From NCBI RefSeq assembly GCF_949287625.1, contig NZ_CASEGO010000104.1, positions 1-19,519 on the forward strand: 19,519 bases of DNA, read 5' to 3'. Source of the DNA: an uncultured Brachyspira sp. (GTDB lineage: Bacteria > Spirochaetota > Brachyspiria > Brachyspirales > Brachyspiraceae). Shown here one piece after another: positions 6,642 through 14,185 of the stretch. Every line of letters begins with the position of its first letter. The first letter of the stretch is position 1. The notes under the pieces were generated by a model that worked only from the letters and a program-made list of their open reading frames with translations, was not told the DNA's origin and did no database searches. Both the position numbers and the translations under genes were made by a program.

Positions 6642-8228
6642 ATGAGTTATGCTGTATTAAAAGCCGCTGCTTATGCCATAGTACATGCACCTGATATGGT
6701 TGTAAATAATGGTACTACGCAAACAGTAGAAAGAGAAGTTAATCCTGATTCGGACTACTTGAAAAAAATTAAAGAACATCTTAGACCTTTTGAAGATGTT
6801 GTTAATTATGCACCTAACCAAACTTATATTGGTAATCTTCACCCTGAAGAATTGAAAAAACTTGCATCTCAAGTTTCTGAAGAAGTTAAAAAAGCTGGGG
6901 GAAGCTGGATAGGTGTACCTTGCAAAGGTGAGAGAAACGGTAAATTCGGTGAAATTTTTGCTGAAGATGAATTCATCTTTATGATGAAAATATCTGATGT
7001 ATTTGAATTGGTATATTTAGAAGCTGAATTTGAGAAAAAAATGAAAGATGCTTATATTGCTTCAGAATCTAAATATAAAACAGAAGAAGAAATTAATAAA
7101 GATTTAGCTCAGGTAAAATGTGAGACTAAAATTGATGAAATAGAAAGATTGATAAAAGAAGAACATGCTGAAGGTTTATATTTCAATGAAAAATTGGTAG
7201 GCTGTATTAAAAGAGCACATGATGTTGATATTAACTTAAGTGCACATGTTATTTTCGAAAATTTAGCTGTTAAAGCTTCTGGTATTATGGCTTTAAAAGA
7301 ACTTATCAGAAAGAAAAATATCGATCCTAAAACAATCGATTTAGTTATTGAATGTTCTGAAGAGGCCTGCGGTGATATGAACCAAAGAGGAGGCGGTAAC
7401 TTTGCTAAAAGTATAGCCGAAGTTGCTGGAATACCTAATACTACAGGTTTTGATATTAGAGGATTCTGTGCTGCTCCTTCACATGCTTTAGTAACTGCTG
7501 CTTCTTTAGTAAAAGCTGGTTCTTATAAAAATGTAGTAATAGTTGCAGGAGGTGCTACTGCTAAATTGGGTATGAATGGTAAAAGCCATGTAACTAAAAA
7601 TCTTCCTATTATTGAAGATATATTAGGTGCTTTTGCTGTACTTATCAGTGAGAATGACGGAGTACACCCAGTAATAAGAACAGACGTACTTGGAAGACAC
7701 ACTGTTGCTACAGGATCTGCTCCTCAGGCTGTTATGACATCTTTGATAGTAAATCCGTTAGAAAAAGCAAACTTAAAAGTTACAGATATAGATAAATATA
7801 CTGTAGAAATGCAAAACCCTGATGTAACTAAACCTGCAGGTGCTGGTGATGTTCCAGAAGCTAATTATAAAATGATAGCTGCTATTGGTGTTAAAAAAGG
7901 TGATATAGAAAGAAGCCAAATAGCTGAATTTGTTGATAAACATGGTATGTCTGGTTGGGCACCAACTCAAGGTCATATACCATCTGGAGTACCTTATTTG
8001 GGTTATGCTATTGAAGATATTATGTCTGGAAAAATTAATCGTGTAATGCTTATAGGTAAAGGTTCATTATTCTTAGGAAGAATGACTAATCTTTTTGATG
8101 GTATATCTGTTATTATCGAAAAAAACAGCGGTGATAAAGGTACAAGCGAAGGTGTTTCAAAAGAAGAAGTTAATAAACTTATTGCTAATGCTATGAGAGA
8201 TTTCGCTAAAAGTATGTTAGGTGAGTAA
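6642..8228 (+). CDS. grdC: Glycine reductase protein C large subunit, GrdC
   Basis: GrdC with GrdD forms protein C, which takes the acetyl group from GrdA and releases acetyl phosphate by phosphorolysis. The 528-residue protein resembles the beta-ketoacyl-ACP synthase III fold. The core strand and helix around VIECSEEACGDMNQRGGG (236-252) leads to a candidate nucleophile Cys at 276 in DIRGFCAAPSHAL. A VVIVAGGATAKLG block lies near 298-310, and MSGWAPTQGHIPSG towards the C-terminus is typical of GrdC. A GGAG site precedes the ATG. The grdD ATG follows 11 bases after its stop, so the two are translated as a pair. No membrane segment or signal is seen. Confidence 0.94.
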   Translation: MSYAVLKAAAYAIVHAPDMVVNNGTTQTVEREVNPDSDYLKKIKEHLRPFEDVVNYAPNQTYIGNLHPEELKKLASQVSEEVKKAGGSWIGVPCKGERNGKFGEIFAEDEFIFMMKISDVFELVYLEAEFEKKMKDAYIASESKYKTEEEINKDLAQVKCETKIDEIERLIKEEHAEGLYFNEKLVGCIKRAHDVDINLSAHVIFENLAVKASGIMALKELIRKKNIDPKTIDLVIECSEEACGDMNQRGGGNFAKSIAEVAGIPNTTGFDIRGFCAAPSHALVTAASLVKAGSYKNVVIVAGGATAKLGMNGKSHVTKNLPIIEDILGAFAVLISENDGVHPVIRTDVLGRHTVATGSAPQAVMTSLIVNPLEKANLKVTDIDKYTVEMQNPDVTKPAGAGDVPEANYKMIAAIGVKKGDIERSQIAEFVDKHGMSGWAPTQGHIPSGVPYLGYAIEDIMSGKINRVMLIGKGSLFLGRMTNLFDGISVIIEKNSGDKGTSEGVSKEEVNKLIANAMRDFAKSMLGE

Positions 8229-8239
8229 GGAGGTATTAT

Positions 8240-9415
8240 ATGAGTGATGCTTCTAATTCAGCTATAAAATCTATGATAGGTGAAACTTTCCTTTCACTTG
8301 CTAATGCTTTAGAAACAGGACAATTCGGAAAAAAAGTACGTGTTGGTATTACAAATAGAGGTTCTGAGCATGGTGCTGAGGCAGTATCTCTTGGCGGTGT
8401 AATAGCTATGAGCAGAAATAAAAATGTTGAAGTTGTTTTAATTGGTGAAAAAAATTCTACCGGACTTCAAACAATAGAAACTGACTGCGATGAAAAAGCT
8501 CATAAAATAATGGAAGAAATGCTTTCTAAAGGAGAATTGGATGCTTGTGTTACTATGCATTATCCTTTCCCTATAGGAGTATCTACTGTGGGAAGAGTTA
8601 TATCTCAAGCTAATGGAAAAGAAACATATATAGCTACTACTACAGGTACTTCTGCTACTGTCAGAGATCAGGCTATGTTTAAAAATGCTATTTACGGAAT
8701 AATAACAGCAAAAGCATGCGGTATCAAAGAACCAACAGTTGGTATATTAAATATTGATTCTGCACGTACTGTAGAGAGAGCTTTGAAAGAATTGGCTTCT
8801 AATGGTTATAATATTAAATTTGGAGCTTCTAACCGTGCTGACGGCGGTGCAGTTTTGAGAGGAAATGACCTTATAACTGGTGCTGTTGATGTTGTTGTAT
8901 GCGATTCTCTTACTGGAAACATACTTATAAAAATGTTCTCTTCATTTAATAGCGGCGGAAGTTATGAAGCTATAGGATATGGTTATGGTCCTGGTATAGG
9001 ATTCGGATTTAAAACTCCTATATTCATTATTTCAAGAGCTTCTGGTTCTAATGTTATTGCTGGTGCTATTGAATATGCTTATCAATGTATAAGCGGTAAT
9101 TTAATAGATGTTATGAATAAAGAAGAAGAAGAAATAAAAAAATATGGTTTTGATGCTATTTTAGATAGTTTAAAACCTAAAGCAAATGCTTCTTCAGGCG
9201 GAGAAAAAGCTAAACCTTCTGTAGCTAAAGAAGTTGTAACTGCTCAAATTCCAGGTGTTGAAGTTATGGATTTGGATGCAGCTGTTGATTTGGTTATGGA
9301 AAATGGTATATATGCTGAGTCTGGTATGGGCTGTACCGGACCTATTATATTAGTAAGTGATAAGAATAAAGAGAATGCAGAAAATATTTTGAGAAAAGGC
9401 GGATTTATATCTTAG
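8240..9415 (+). CDS. grdD: Glycine reductase protein C small subunit, GrdD
   Basis: GrdD is the PlsX-like subunit of protein C that carries the acetyl thioester. The family's reactive Cys near the C-terminus appears as Cys365 in ESGMGCTGPIILVS. The protein has 391 residues. The N-terminal half shows VRVGITNRGSEHGAEAV, and GYGYGPGIGFGFKTPI and ISRASGSNVIAGAIEYAY lie in the centre. A lysine/serine-rich linker around residues 313-333 separates the Cys domain. AAGGAGG sits right after the grdC stop, and the ATG begins 11 bases after that stop. It is the only gene in the window ending in TAG, and it is last in the glycine reductase operon, followed by a strong terminator. Confidence 0.94.
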   Translation: MSDASNSAIKSMIGETFLSLANALETGQFGKKVRVGITNRGSEHGAEAVSLGGVIAMSRNKNVEVVLIGEKNSTGLQTIETDCDEKAHKIMEEMLSKGELDACVTMHYPFPIGVSTVGRVISQANGKETYIATTTGTSATVRDQAMFKNAIYGIITAKACGIKEPTVGILNIDSARTVERALKELASNGYNIKFGASNRADGGAVLRGNDLITGAVDVVVCDSLTGNILIKMFSSFNSGGSYEAIGYGYGPGIGFGFKTPIFIISRASGSNVIAGAIEYAYQCISGNLIDVMNKEEEEIKKYGFDAILDSLKPKANASSGGEKAKPSVAKEVVTAQIPGVEVMDLDAAVDLVMENGIYAESGMGCTGPIILVSDKNKENAENILRKGGFIS

Positions 9416-9482
9416 GTTAAGATTATCTGCTGTAAAGACTAATAACGATTATAGTAACTTTTTTTACTAAACTTTGTAAATT

Positions 9483-9529
9483 ATGGAAACATTAGATATA
9501 AAAAATAATATCTAGTGTTTCCATTTTTT
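9483..9529 (+). terminator. Terminator of the grdEABCD operon
   Basis: A 17-bp stem (9483-9499 with 9508-9524, one U-G pair) around an eight-base loop is followed by six T (9524-9529). It lies 67 bases after the grdD stop. Confidence 0.9.
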
Positions 9530-9566
9530 ATATTCATTAAAATATTAAAATCATAGGGAGTTTATT

Positions 9567-9602
9567 ATGCGTTTAGTTTATTTTATTACTTATACTACAT
9601 AG
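9567..9602 (+). CDS. Possible 11-residue leader peptide before the symporter
   Basis: GGGAG (9556-9560) is followed six bases later by ATG 9567 and the codons for MRLVYFITYTT, then TAG. The last codons overlap the 5' arm of a large hairpin (9588-9644). An SD-preceded mini-ORF overlapping a terminator-like stem is the layout of a translation-coupled attenuator. Three of the last four residues are Thr. Nothing shows that it is translated. Confidence 0.3.
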   Translation: MRLVYFITYTT

Positions 9603-9681
9603 ATTTTTATTAGTAATTACTGATTAAATCTAATTAGTATAAGTTTTTACCAATTCATTATATATAAAAAGATATAATGAA
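9588..9681 (+). promoter_or_regulatory. Structured leader of the AGCS symporter gene
   Basis: A perfect 10-bp outer stem (9588-9597 with 9635-9644) encloses a second 6-bp stem AGATTT/AAATCT (9601-9606 with 9626-9631) and a palindromic tip. Five T follow at 9644-9648. A second perfect 10-bp hairpin TTCATTATAT/ATATAATGAA (9654-9663 with 9672-9681) follows, with a broken T-stretch after it. This suggests attenuation control of the transporter. No convincing promoter was found between the terminator at 9529 and this structure. Confidence 0.5.
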
Positions 9682-9723
9682 AGTTTTATTATTGTCAAAT
9701 TAAAAAAAAAAGAGGAGAAAATT

Positions 9724-11139
9724 ATGACATTTGAACAATTTAATGATCAATTATTAGTAATAGTTAATAAGGTTGCTGGCTTCTTATGGGATCCTTTACT
9801 AATTATATTACTAGTAGGTACAGGTCTATTTCTTACTTTTAGATTGAAATTTGTTCAGGTAAGAGAATTTATTTATAGTGTTAAACGCAGTTTCAAAAAG
9901 TCGGAAAAAAAATCAGGCGGTACAGAAGATGGAAAAATCAGTTCTTTTCAATCATTGGCCACTTCTATAGCAGGTCAGGTTGGTACTGGAAACTTAACAG
10001 GTACAGCTACAGCTTTATTAGCAGGAGGTCCTGGAGCTGTATTTTGGTTGTGGGTATCTTCATTCTTAGGTATGGCTACTATATTTGCTGAAGCTAGTTT
10101 GGCTATACGTTTTAGAGAAAAAACGCCTGAAGGCAAATGGATAGGCGGTCCTTCATATTATTTGAAGCAGGCATTCAAAAATAGTTTCGGTAAATTTTTA
10201 GCAGGACTATTTTCTATATTGATAATACTTGCTTTAGGATTTATGGGTAATATGGTTCAGTCAAACTCTATAGGCGTTGCTTTTAATAATGCTTTTGGAG
10301 CTCCTACTTTTGCTGTTGGTATAGTAGTAGCTTTACTTTCAGGATTTATATTCTTGGGCGGTATAGGAAGAATAGCTAAAACTACAGAGAAAATTGTACC
10401 TATAATGGGTATATTGTATATACTTGGAGCGGTTGCTTTCTTAGTTGTTAATGCAGGCAAAATTCCTGAAGCTTTCAGAATGATATTTGTAGGTGCTTTT
10501 AATCCTGAGGCTGTAGTAGGAGGTACTATAGGTATCGCTGTAATGAATGCTGTACGTTTAGGTATTGCAAGAGGTTTATTCTCTAATGAGGCTGGTATGG
10601 GTTCTACTCCTCATGCACATGCTTTGGCTGATGTTGAGCATCCATGCGAACAAGGTGCTGTTGCCATAATGGGTGTATTTACTGTATTTTTAATAGTAAC
10701 TTTAACTGCTTTAGTAATGCTTACTTCTGGAGTTTTGGATCAAGTATATAACAGTAATGTAACTCAATCTACTATTCCTGAAAATCTTAAAGGCATAGGT
10801 TTGGCACAGGAATCTTTCAAAACTTTATTTGGGGATATAGGTGTTAAATTTGTGGCAGTATCTTTGTTCTTCTTTGCTTTCTCTACAATCATTGCTTGGT
10901 ATTTCTTTGGCGAACAAAATATAAGATATTTATTTGGTGAAAAAGCTGTAAGGGTATATTCTTTACTTGCTATAATATTTATATTCATAGGTTCTACTTT
11001 AAAAGTTGATTTAGTATGGTCTTTAGCTGACTGTTTTAATGCTATGATGGTTATTCCTAACATTATAGGTGTATTAGCTTTAAGCGGTACTGTCTCTGTT
11101 TTATATAATGAGTATCAAAAATTCAAAAAAGATAAATAA
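9724..11139 (+). CDS. AGCS-family sodium:alanine/glycine symporter
   Basis: This 471-residue integral membrane protein belongs to the alanine or glycine:cation symporter (AGCS) family. Family-typical blocks are GQVGTGNLTGTATAL (near 88-102), GGPGAVFWLWVSSFLGMATIFAEASLA (about 106-132) and GGPSYYLKQAF after it. NEAGMGSTPHAHALADVEHP lies in the middle. About ten to eleven hydrophobic segments are visible, and the C-terminus is basic. AGAGGAG lies six to seven bases before the ATG. It sits between the glycine reductase operon and the second reductase pair, has its own leader and terminator, and so is most likely the uptake route for glycine (or alanine, the usual Stickland donor). Substrate choice is inferred from context. 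Confidence 0.9.
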   Translation: MTFEQFNDQLLVIVNKVAGFLWDPLLIILLVGTGLFLTFRLKFVQVREFIYSVKRSFKKSEKKSGGTEDGKISSFQSLATSIAGQVGTGNLTGTATALLAGGPGAVFWLWVSSFLGMATIFAEASLAIRFREKTPEGKWIGGPSYYLKQAFKNSFGKFLAGLFSILIILALGFMGNMVQSNSIGVAFNNAFGAPTFAVGIVVALLSGFIFLGGIGRIAKTTEKIVPIMGILYILGAVAFLVVNAGKIPEAFRMIFVGAFNPEAVVGGTIGIAVMNAVRLGIARGLFSNEAGMGSTPHAHALADVEHPCEQGAVAIMGVFTVFLIVTLTALVMLTSGVLDQVYNSNVTQSTIPENLKGIGLAQESFKTLFGDIGVKFVAVSLFFFAFSTIIAWYFFGEQNIRYLFGEKAVRVYSLLAIIFIFIGSTLKVDLVWSLADCFNAMMVIPNIIGVLALSGTVSVLYNEYQKFKKDK

Positions 11140-11157
11140 TAAAATTTAATATTTTAG

Positions 11158-11193
11158 AGGACTTATATATATTTATATAAGTCCTATTTTTTT
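11158..11193 (+). terminator. Terminator after the symporter gene
   Basis: A perfect 12-bp stem (11158-11169 with 11174-11185) with a four-base loop is followed by seven T (11187-11193), 18 bases after the stop codon. Confidence 0.9.
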
Positions 11194-11307
11194 ATGAAAT
11201 ATATTCATCAAATATAAATTTAATAATAAAACTGTTTTTATGATGAATAATAAATAATAAAGATTATTAAAAAATTAGCTATAAAAAATAGTTTTGAAAC
11301 AAGAATA
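11194..11307. other. Intergenic spacer before the second reductase promoter
   Basis: No gene is visible. TATTCATCA and TGATGAATA form a 9-bp inverted repeat around a ~27-base spacer, about 60 bases upstream of the -35 box. It could be an operator, but nothing more specific can be read. Confidence 0.35.
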
Positions 11308-11335
11308 TTGACAAAATATATATTTTGAATATAAT
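11308..11335 (+). promoter_or_regulatory. Consensus promoter of the grdI-grdH-BCCT operon
   Basis: TTGACA (11308-11313) and TATAAT (11330-11335) are both perfect matches, with a 16-base spacer. The start site should fall at about 11341-11343, where the CGCAT repeat begins. Confidence 0.8.
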
Positions 11336-11341
11336 ATAAAA

Positions 11342-11361
11342 CGCATCGCATCGCATCGCAT
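11342..11361 (+). repeat. Four tandem CGCAT repeats at the predicted start site
   Basis: CGCAT is repeated four times without error, a GC-rich patch in very AT-rich DNA. It begins about seven bases after the -10 box, so it would form the first bases of the transcript. Short tandem repeats of this sort can change copy number by slippage. Confidence 0.9.
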
Positions 11362-11439
11362 AATATTTTAAATTATTTAATTTCATTAAGCAAATTATCC
11401 TATTTTCATTTCTTATAAATTAGTAAAAAGGAGAGAATT

Positions 11440-12762
11440 ATGGAATTACATATTGGAAATTTTTATGTAAAAGACATCAAATTTGGCGATAAGACCAAGT
11501 TTGAAAACTCTGCTTTAACAATCAATAAAGAGGAGGCTTTAAGTATTGTTAAAGAAGACAATCATATTACTGAGGCAGATATTATTATTGTTAAGCCTGG
11601 TGATATGGTTAGAATAGTTCCTGTTAAGGAAGCAATAGAGCCAAGATGCCGTTTAGACGGTAAAACTATTTTTCCGGGGGTTTTAGGTCCTATGTACAGA
11701 GCAGGTGACGGAGTTATGCATGCTCTTAAAAACTGCAGTGTATTGGCGGTAGGAAAACATTGGGGCGGATTCCAAGACGGATTAATAGATATGGGAGGAG
11801 AAGGTGCTAAATATACATATTATTCGAGTCTTTTAAATGTATGTTTGGTTGCTGATACCGATGAAGAGTTTGAAAAAAGAGAACAGCAAAAGAAAAACAA
11901 AGCACTTCGCTGGGCTGGTATGAGACTTGCTGAATATTTAGGAAATTGTGTAAAAGAACAAAAACCTGAAGAGGTAGAAACTTATTCTCTTCCAAGTATA
12001 ACAGACGCTTCAAGAGATGCTAAATTACCTAAAGTAGCTTTAGTACTTCAGGCACAATCTCAGATGGAAAACGACGGATATAATGATTTAGTTTATGGCT
12101 GGGATACAAACAGAATGCTTCCAACTTTAATGCATCCTAATGAAATATTAGGCGGAGCTGTTATATCAGGTTCATTTATGCCTTGTTCTTCTAAATGGTC
12201 AACTTATGATTTTCAGAATTTCCCAATGATTAAAAAATTATTTTCAGAACATGGAAAAACTATTAATTTTTTAGGAGTTATTTTTTCTAATCTTAATGTT
12301 GCTTTAGACCAAAAAGAGAGAGCTGCATTATTCGTAGCACAAATAGCTAATAATATAGGGGCTGATGCTGCTATAGTAGCTGAAGAAGGATACGGTAACC
12401 CAGATGCCGACTTTATTGCATGTATAGTTGCTTTAGAAGATGCTAAAGTAAAAACTGTTGGTTTGACTAATGAATGTACTGGAAGAGACGGAGCTTCTCA
12501 GCCATTAGTAACATTAGATGAAAAAGCAGATGCTATAGTATCATGCGGAAATGTATCTGAGATGATAGATCTTCCTCCTATGCCTACAGTTATAGGAGAA
12601 TTGGAATCATTGGCAAGAGACGGATTGTCAGGCGGATGGAGCAACGATGCCGTGTTAGGTCCTTCAGTTAGAGAAGATGGTTCTATTATTATGGAAAATA
12701 ATGCTATGTTCTGCGGTGATATGGTTGTAGGCTGGTCTGCAAAAACTATGGCAGAGTTTTAA
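11440..12762 (+). CDS. grdI: Betaine (or sarcosine) reductase protein B, GrdI-like proprotein
   Basis: A 440-residue GrdE paralogue, the substrate-specific subunit of a second protein B. Shared blocks are VRIVPVKEAIEPR (57-69), GGFQDGLIDMGG (109-120), EEGYGNPDADF (315-325) and TGRDGASQPLV (347-357). The region that in GrdE gives the pyruvoyl-forming Cys242 reads VISGSFMPCSSKW. The equivalent position is Phe246 and the nearest Cys is C249, so processing may occur elsewhere or differently. An AAAGGAGAG site precedes the ATG, and the paired selenoprotein gene starts 11 bases after the stop. The downstream betaine-type transporter argues for betaine (GrdI). Sarcosine (GrdG) is the alternative and cannot be excluded from sequence by eye. 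Confidence 0.8.
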   Translation: MELHIGNFYVKDIKFGDKTKFENSALTINKEEALSIVKEDNHITEADIIIVKPGDMVRIVPVKEAIEPRCRLDGKTIFPGVLGPMYRAGDGVMHALKNCSVLAVGKHWGGFQDGLIDMGGEGAKYTYYSSLLNVCLVADTDEEFEKREQQKKNKALRWAGMRLAEYLGNCVKEQKPEEVETYSLPSITDASRDAKLPKVALVLQAQSQMENDGYNDLVYGWDTNRMLPTLMHPNEILGGAVISGSFMPCSSKWSTYDFQNFPMIKKLFSEHGKTINFLGVIFSNLNVALDQKERAALFVAQIANNIGADAAIVAEEGYGNPDADFIACIVALEDAKVKTVGLTNECTGRDGASQPLVTLDEKADAIVSCGNVSEMIDLPPMPTVIGELESLARDGLSGGWSNDAVLGPSVREDGSIIMENNAMFCGDMVVGWSAKTMAEF

Positions 12763-12773
12763 GGAGCTTAAAA

Positions 12774-14096
12774 ATGAAAAAAGGTATTTTATATATAAAT
12801 CAATTTTTTGCCGGAGTAGGCGGAGAAGATATGGCTGATTACAAGCCTGAAATCAAATCTGAATTAGTAGGACCTGCTATGGCATTTTCTAAGCATCTTA
12901 AAGGAGAGGTAGAAATTACTCATACTATTATATGCGGAGATAATTTCATTGGAAGTAATCCAGATGAGGCTTTGAATATTATAATCGGATTTTTAAAAGA
13001 TAAAGAGTTTGATATATTCTTTGCAGGTCCGGCTTTCAGAGCAGGACGTTATGGTGTTGCATGCGGTAAAGTGTGTAAGGCTGTAAAAGAACAATTCAAA
13101 GTTCCTGTAATCACTTCTATGAATGATGAAAATCCTGGCGTTGATATGTTCAAAAAAGATATGTACATATTTAAAGGCGGTGCTTCTTCTGCTGCTATGC
13201 CTAAAGATACTTTAGCTATGAGTAAGTTTGCAATTAAACTTTTAAAAGGTGAAGAAACTTTACCTGCTTCAGAAGAGGGATATTTCGGAAGAGGTATTAG
13301 AAAACAAATTTGGACAAAAGATAAAGTTCCAGCTACTGAAAGAGTTATGGATATGCTTCTTAAAAAGATTAAAGGAGAGGCATTTACTTCTGAACTTATT
13401 ATACCTAAAAAAGAATTAGTACCTATAGCAAAAGCTGTAACAAAAGAAGAATTAAAGAAATTGGAAGTAGCTATAGTAACAAGCGGAGGTATAGTTCCAG
13501 TAGGAAACCCAGACAGAATACAGTCTGCATCTGCCACTAAATGGGGTAAATATGATATATCTAATTTAGATGATTTGGTAGAAGGCGAGTATATGACTAT
13601 ACATGCTGGTTTTGACCCTGCTGCTGCTAATGAAGACCCAGACAGAATAGTTCCGCTTGATGTTTTAAGAGCTTATCAGAAAGAAGGAAAAATAGGAGGA
13701 GTATATAAATATTTCTATTCTACAGTTGGTACTGGTACTACTCAGGCCGAAGCTGCACGTATGGGAAGAGAAATTGCTGATGAATTAGTGGAAGCTGGAA
13801 TAAAAGTTGCTTTACTTGTTTCTACTTGAGGAACTTGTACTCGTTGCGGTGCAACGATGACAAAAGAAATAGAAAAAGCTGGAATAACTATAGTTCAGAT
13901 TGCCAACTTGATACCTGTTGCAAAAAGTGTTGGTGCTAACAGAATGGTTCCTGCTATATCTATACCATATCCTTTGGGAGATCCTGCCACTACTAAAGAA
14001 GAACAATGGGCTTTACGTTATCATAGAGTTGGTGTTGCTCTTGATGCTTTATGTACAGATATAAAAGAACAAACTGTATTTGAAGTAAAAATATAA
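12774..14096 (+). CDS. grdH: Betaine (or sarcosine) reductase selenoprotein B, GrdH-like (Sec at residue 352)
   Basis: A GrdB paralogue. The frame from ATG 12774 (AAGGAG upstream) passes TGA 13827-13829 and ends at TAA 14096, 440 residues. Sec352 lies in UGTCTRC with C355 and C358. YINQFFAGVGGEDMADYKPE opens the protein, GPAFRAGRYGVACG, VTSGGIVPVGNPD and VGANRMVPAISIPYPLGDP are conserved with GrdB. After the Sec domain, GrdB's HICTIVP is QIANLIP here, so one Cys is lost. The open frame at 13857-14096 is the C-terminus. It should form the second protein B with the preceding gene product and pass its carboxymethyl group to the same GrdA. Name grdH rests on the adjacent BCCT transporter; grdF is the alternative. 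Confidence 0.83.
13830..13862 (+). promoter_or_regulatory. grdH SECIS element
   Basis: The same GUUGC-GGU-GCAAC hairpin (13843-13855) as in grdB lies directly after the Sec codon. The 33 bases 13827-13859 match grdB exactly, while flanking codons differ on both sides. Confidence 0.8.
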
Positions 14097-14121
14097 TTTT
14101 TAAATAAATTTCATTAATCAT

Positions 14122-14157
14122 ATGCAGTGCATTAATAATTATATTGATGTACTGCAT
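14122..14157 (+). promoter_or_regulatory. Long hairpin between grdH and the BCCT gene
   Basis: A continuous 15-bp stem (14122-14136 with 14143-14157, including G-U pairs) has a six-base loop. The 3' side continues TCAAAAAAATC, with no T-run, so it is not an intrinsic terminator on the plus strand. An mRNA processing or stability role within the operon is more likely. Confidence 0.55.
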
Positions 14158-14185
14158 TCAAAAAAATCATTAGGAAGGTATATTT

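Noticed and set aside
11342..11361. CRISPR-like or mobile-element repeat
   Set aside because: Units are only five bases with no spacers, and no transposase, integrase or cas gene occurs in the window.
13049..13537. 162-codon open frame on the minus strand
   Set aside because: It lies wholly inside the grdH coding region, has no Shine-Dalgarno sequence or recognisable domain, and its composition is that of a reverse-complement shadow.
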